A stretch of 64,000 nucleotides of DNA from Pandoraea capi (GTDB taxonomy: Bacteria; Pseudomonadota; Gammaproteobacteria; Burkholderiales; Burkholderiaceae), in contig NZ_CABPRV010000017.1 of NCBI RefSeq assembly GCF_902459735.1, positions 34,928-98,927 on the forward strand, given 5' to 3'. A model generated the notes under the pieces. The model ran no database searches. It was not told where the DNA came from and worked only from the letters and a program-made list of their open reading frames with translations. Numbering within the stretch: the first letter of the stretch is position 1; every line of letters begins with the position of its first letter. Of this stretch, positions 62,300-64,000 are shown in pieces. The position numbers and the translations under genes were made by a program.

Positions 62300-63229
62300 T
62301 TAGACCGGCTCCGAGAAGTCAAGCTGACATATGGCAAGCCAACGGGCTACGACGAGGTCGGCCAACGTGCGCGCGTCACTGAAACTGACGACACCGCCGA
62401 GCTCCTTCTCGAGCCGGTTACCGAGTTCAGATCTGACAGAATCAACCAGCTCATTGGGTTCGCCAGTCCAAAAATACTTGAGCTCTTGCATTTCGTCAGC
62501 GTACAAACCGATGATTCGAATGACCTGCGCGAAGGCCTGTGGCGACGTTCGCTCTATCGTCGCCAGATGGTGGTCGCAGCGTAAGAATTTGCCTTGAACA
62601 AGTTTGTTGAACTCTGACAACTCGGATTCAAACGTTGGGCTGGCCTGCCGCGATTTGAGGCGCATGCGGTTCTTTCGAGCGATGAGCTTGTCGTATTCCT
62701 CAGGGGCTTCCGGCAGGACTGTCGACTTGCTCACCGCAGGCCCTAGCTGCAACGCAGTCCCGGCATTGCGTCTGGATTGCTCAAACTCGCTGGAGAAGTA
62801 GCCAGCATCCAGTAGCGAAATATTGAAGTCTTCGGTGAGGATGGTCAGCTCCCATTTACGGGCATCCTTCTCTTTTTTTCGAGCATGCTTGTGAAGCTCA
62901 TTGTCGTTTATCGTCGGCGTCACAAAGAGCCAGTTGTGAATCCTCGTGGCCCCAATTCGCTCAGCTATCTGTTCTGCATAAGACTTGAGCTTTCCCACGT
63001 CACGCGTAATCTTGTCTCGAATGGCTTCGTAGAGTTCATCCTGCGTGTAGTGCCGTTCTGGGCAGTAACACTGGAACGCGAGCCCGTCCGTAGTCCAGCC
63101 TTCGATTCCATAGTCGCCTGGCGACGCCGGCATGCGTTGATAAGACGGTCCGTATTTCAATTTGAACGCAGACTGGCACAAGCGCTCCCAGCTTGTGCCA
63201 TCGAAAGTCCCGAAATCGGTTTGTATCAC
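62300..63229 (-). CDS. ABC-3C system effector with nuclease-like N-domain
   Basis: A 309-residue protein, first in the operon. The N-terminal 130 residues resemble Mrr-type PD-(D/E)xK nucleases: FDGTSWERLCQSAFKLKYG, then PGDYGIEGWTTDG with acidic D39 and E43, then the core strand AFQCYCPE, where the usual catalytic lysine position is tyrosine (QCY). The remainder is helical and fits the C-terminal interaction domain of ABC-3C effectors. The start is a GTG with GGGGG upstream. Whether it cuts DNA is uncertain because of the missing lysine. Confidence 0.75.
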   Translation of the reverse strand: MIQTDFGTFDGTSWERLCQSAFKLKYGPSYQRMPASPGDYGIEGWTTDGLAFQCYCPERHYTQDELYEAIRDKITRDVGKLKSYAEQIAERIGATRIHNWLFVTPTINDNELHKHARKKEKDARKWELTILTEDFNISLLDAGYFSSEFEQSRRNAGTALQLGPAVSKSTVLPEAPEEYDKLIARKNRMRLKSRQASPTFESELSEFNKLVQGKFLRCDHHLATIERTSPQAFAQVIRIIGLYADEMQELKYFWTGEPNELVDSVRSELGNRLEKELGGVVSFSDARTLADLVVARWLAICQLDFSEPV

Positions 63230-63544
63230 GAAGCCCCCAATCTAAATGTGCCGTTCAGATGCGGCTATTCTCCTGCGGTCCCAGTCACCATGAAAGCCGC
63301 CATATCGGTGGCGCTTCCCTGCACATCGACGCGAAGTGACCACAGCGGATAGCCCACCTTTGTCGTATTGCACGGAATTAGAAAGTATCACTGGGTTGAC
63401 ATGGAACATCGCTACCGGCGCTGCTGTCGACAACGAAACAAGCACCCATTGCGAGCACCCTCAGGACCTTCATGCGCCCCCGCATTTTAATTCGTTGTTC
63501 TGCTTGATTTCTTCTGATTCTAACAGCTCACTCCGAAAATATTT
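63230..63544. other. Upstream region of the ABC-3C operon
   Basis: Should contain the promoter of the operon on the minus strand. A minus-strand frame around 63290-63400 (VNPVILSNSVQYDKGGLSAV) looks protein-like but short and unassigned; it may be debris of a decayed gene. No operator was identified. Confidence 0.3.
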
Positions 63545-63700
63545 TGGCGTCAGGGATAGCCCGACGTCCTGAGGATGAAGGCGTAGCGGCGCCGTGGTTG
63601 ATGTAATGCTCATATGCGGCGCTCCTTTGATCCTCGTAGTCCTTCGGTTTTACCCGAACATACCGTCTCTGAAGGTCGTCACTCGTTTCGAATTCCTCAC
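63545..63700 (-). pseudogene. IS3-family transposase (OrfA) remnant
   Basis: A minus-strand frame reads DDLQRRYVRVKPKDYEDQRS, then AAYEHYINHG; after a frameshift it continues RRYAFILRTSGYP before a stop. This spacing (RRY-VKPK, HY-x-HG, GYP) is the N-terminal helix-turn-helix region of IS3-type OrfA transposases. It is clearly broken. Confidence 0.5.
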
Positions 63701-63854
63701 ATCACTCCTTGATGGAATTCTTCGCCGGTTTTCTCAATTGGCGATTGGTCGGCTCGCGGTGATTCCCGAGCTTTAGGTACAACTCTACCGCGTGAAAATA
63801 TCCCTGGCATAAGCAGATGGACTACCCACAATGCAGTTCAGTAGTTTTTTGTCA

Positions 63855-63891
63855 GCATCTCCCACGGTCAAAATTTGGCGAAATTCAACAC
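63855..63891. repeat. Right copy of 37-bp imperfect direct repeat
   Basis: Starts GCATCTCCCACGGTCAAA and ends GAAATTCAACAC. It matches 57686-57722 at 31 of 37 positions, same orientation. The two copies bracket the reverse transcriptase and ABC-3C genes. Confidence 0.65.
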
Positions 63892-63988
63892 GTCAGAGCT
63901 TCGCGGTTACATTCCGTACCGGATGACCTTACCCCTCGGAAGTATCCCACTGTAAAGTTAGTGGCAAGGCCGCAGGAGAAACCTTGTC

Positions 63989-64000
63989 ATGAAGAAATCG
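63989..64000 (+). CDS. Start of a gene cut by the window edge, possibly an IS3-family transposase
   Basis: An ATG with CAGGAGAAACCTTGTC upstream starts the frame M-K-K-S, cut off by the window end. MKKS is a common start of IS3-family OrfA proteins, and an IS-end-like TGACCTTACCCCTCGG lies at 63924. The identity is a guess. Confidence 0.3.

Noticed and set aside
63336-63572. Plus-strand frame upstream of the ABC-3C operon
   Set aside because: No ribosome site, no similarity; its opposite strand looks more protein-like, but also too short to call.
1-64000. CRISPR array or Cas genes
   Set aside because: No regularly spaced direct repeats with unique spacers were seen; the only tandem array (32651-32713) has no spacers.

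Overview
The window looks like a chromosomal segment of a GC-rich beta-proteobacterium of the Burkholderiaceae, with a Pandoraea- or Burkholderia-like gene set. This is inferred from the high GC, the Burkholderiales-type trimeric porins, the many LysR/GntR regulators, the gentisate pathway and the Ku/LigD pair. No rRNA, tRNA or CRISPR array was recognised.

Left part (1-8.2 kb): a HEPN-domain protein, then a LysR regulator divergent from a complete 3-hydroxybenzoate/gentisate operon (gentisate dioxygenase, fumarylpyruvate hydrolase, maleylpyruvate isomerase, 3-hydroxybenzoate 6-hydroxylase, MFS importer, D-2-hydroxyacid dehydrogenase). A 20-bp inverted repeat in the divergent promoter is the likely operator. 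8.2-13.1 kb: a zinc-ribbon protein, a glycine-rich membrane protein, and the two-gene bacterial NHEJ system ku-ligD. 13.1-15.6 kb: an AraC regulator divergent from an aldo/keto reductase.

15.7-21.3 kb (minus strand): a second aromatic module with LysR, type I extradiol dioxygenase, class II aldolase-type (decarboxylase-like) enzyme, MFS transporter and porin. It fits meta-cleavage of a carboxylated catechol. 21.4-25.9 kb: LysR, a YfcF-like GST, a small membrane protein, branched-chain aminotransferase and a YitT-like protein. 25.9-30.9 kb: LysR divergent from a lysine/2-aminoadipate catabolic operon (HglS-type DUF1338 enzyme, AmaB-type aldehyde dehydrogenase, LysN-type aminotransferase). 31.0-33.5 kb: a 2-hydroxymuconic-semialdehyde dehydrogenase divergent from an FCD-GntR regulator with a tandem-repeat leader. 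33.5-38.0 kb: M20 amidohydrolase, diaminopropionate ammonia-lyase and carbamoyl-amino-acid hydrolase, divergent from an Lrp/AsnC regulator.

38.0-39.9 kb is a small gene graveyard: a porin with a stop codon and lost 3' end, and remnants of a PhoD-type phosphatase and a LacI-type regulator abutting one another, with an intact HD hydrolase between. 39.9-46.3 kb: a polar amino-acid ABC transporter with a TauD-type dioxygenase, an FCD-GntR regulator and a D-cysteine desulfhydrase family enzyme. 46.5-56.5 kb: DoxX, an RstA/RstB-like two-component system, a PlpD-like patatin/beta-barrel protein, a glycosyltransferase-deacetylase pair, a fasciclin protein, an esterase lipoprotein and a Blc-like lipocalin.

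57.0-64.0 kb is clearly different: AT-richer, with insertion-sequence debris and a putative defence island. On the minus strand a tightly packed three-gene operon matches the ABC-3C (ABC ATPase three-component) conflict systems: nuclease-like effector, small middle component and SMC/Rad50-like ATPase. It is followed, after a 220-bp intergenic region rich in inverted repeats, by an unusual reverse transcriptase with a long helical C-terminal extension. Imperfect 37-bp direct repeats lie just outside the two ends, at 57.7 and 63.9 kb. This is the best candidate for an undescribed system.
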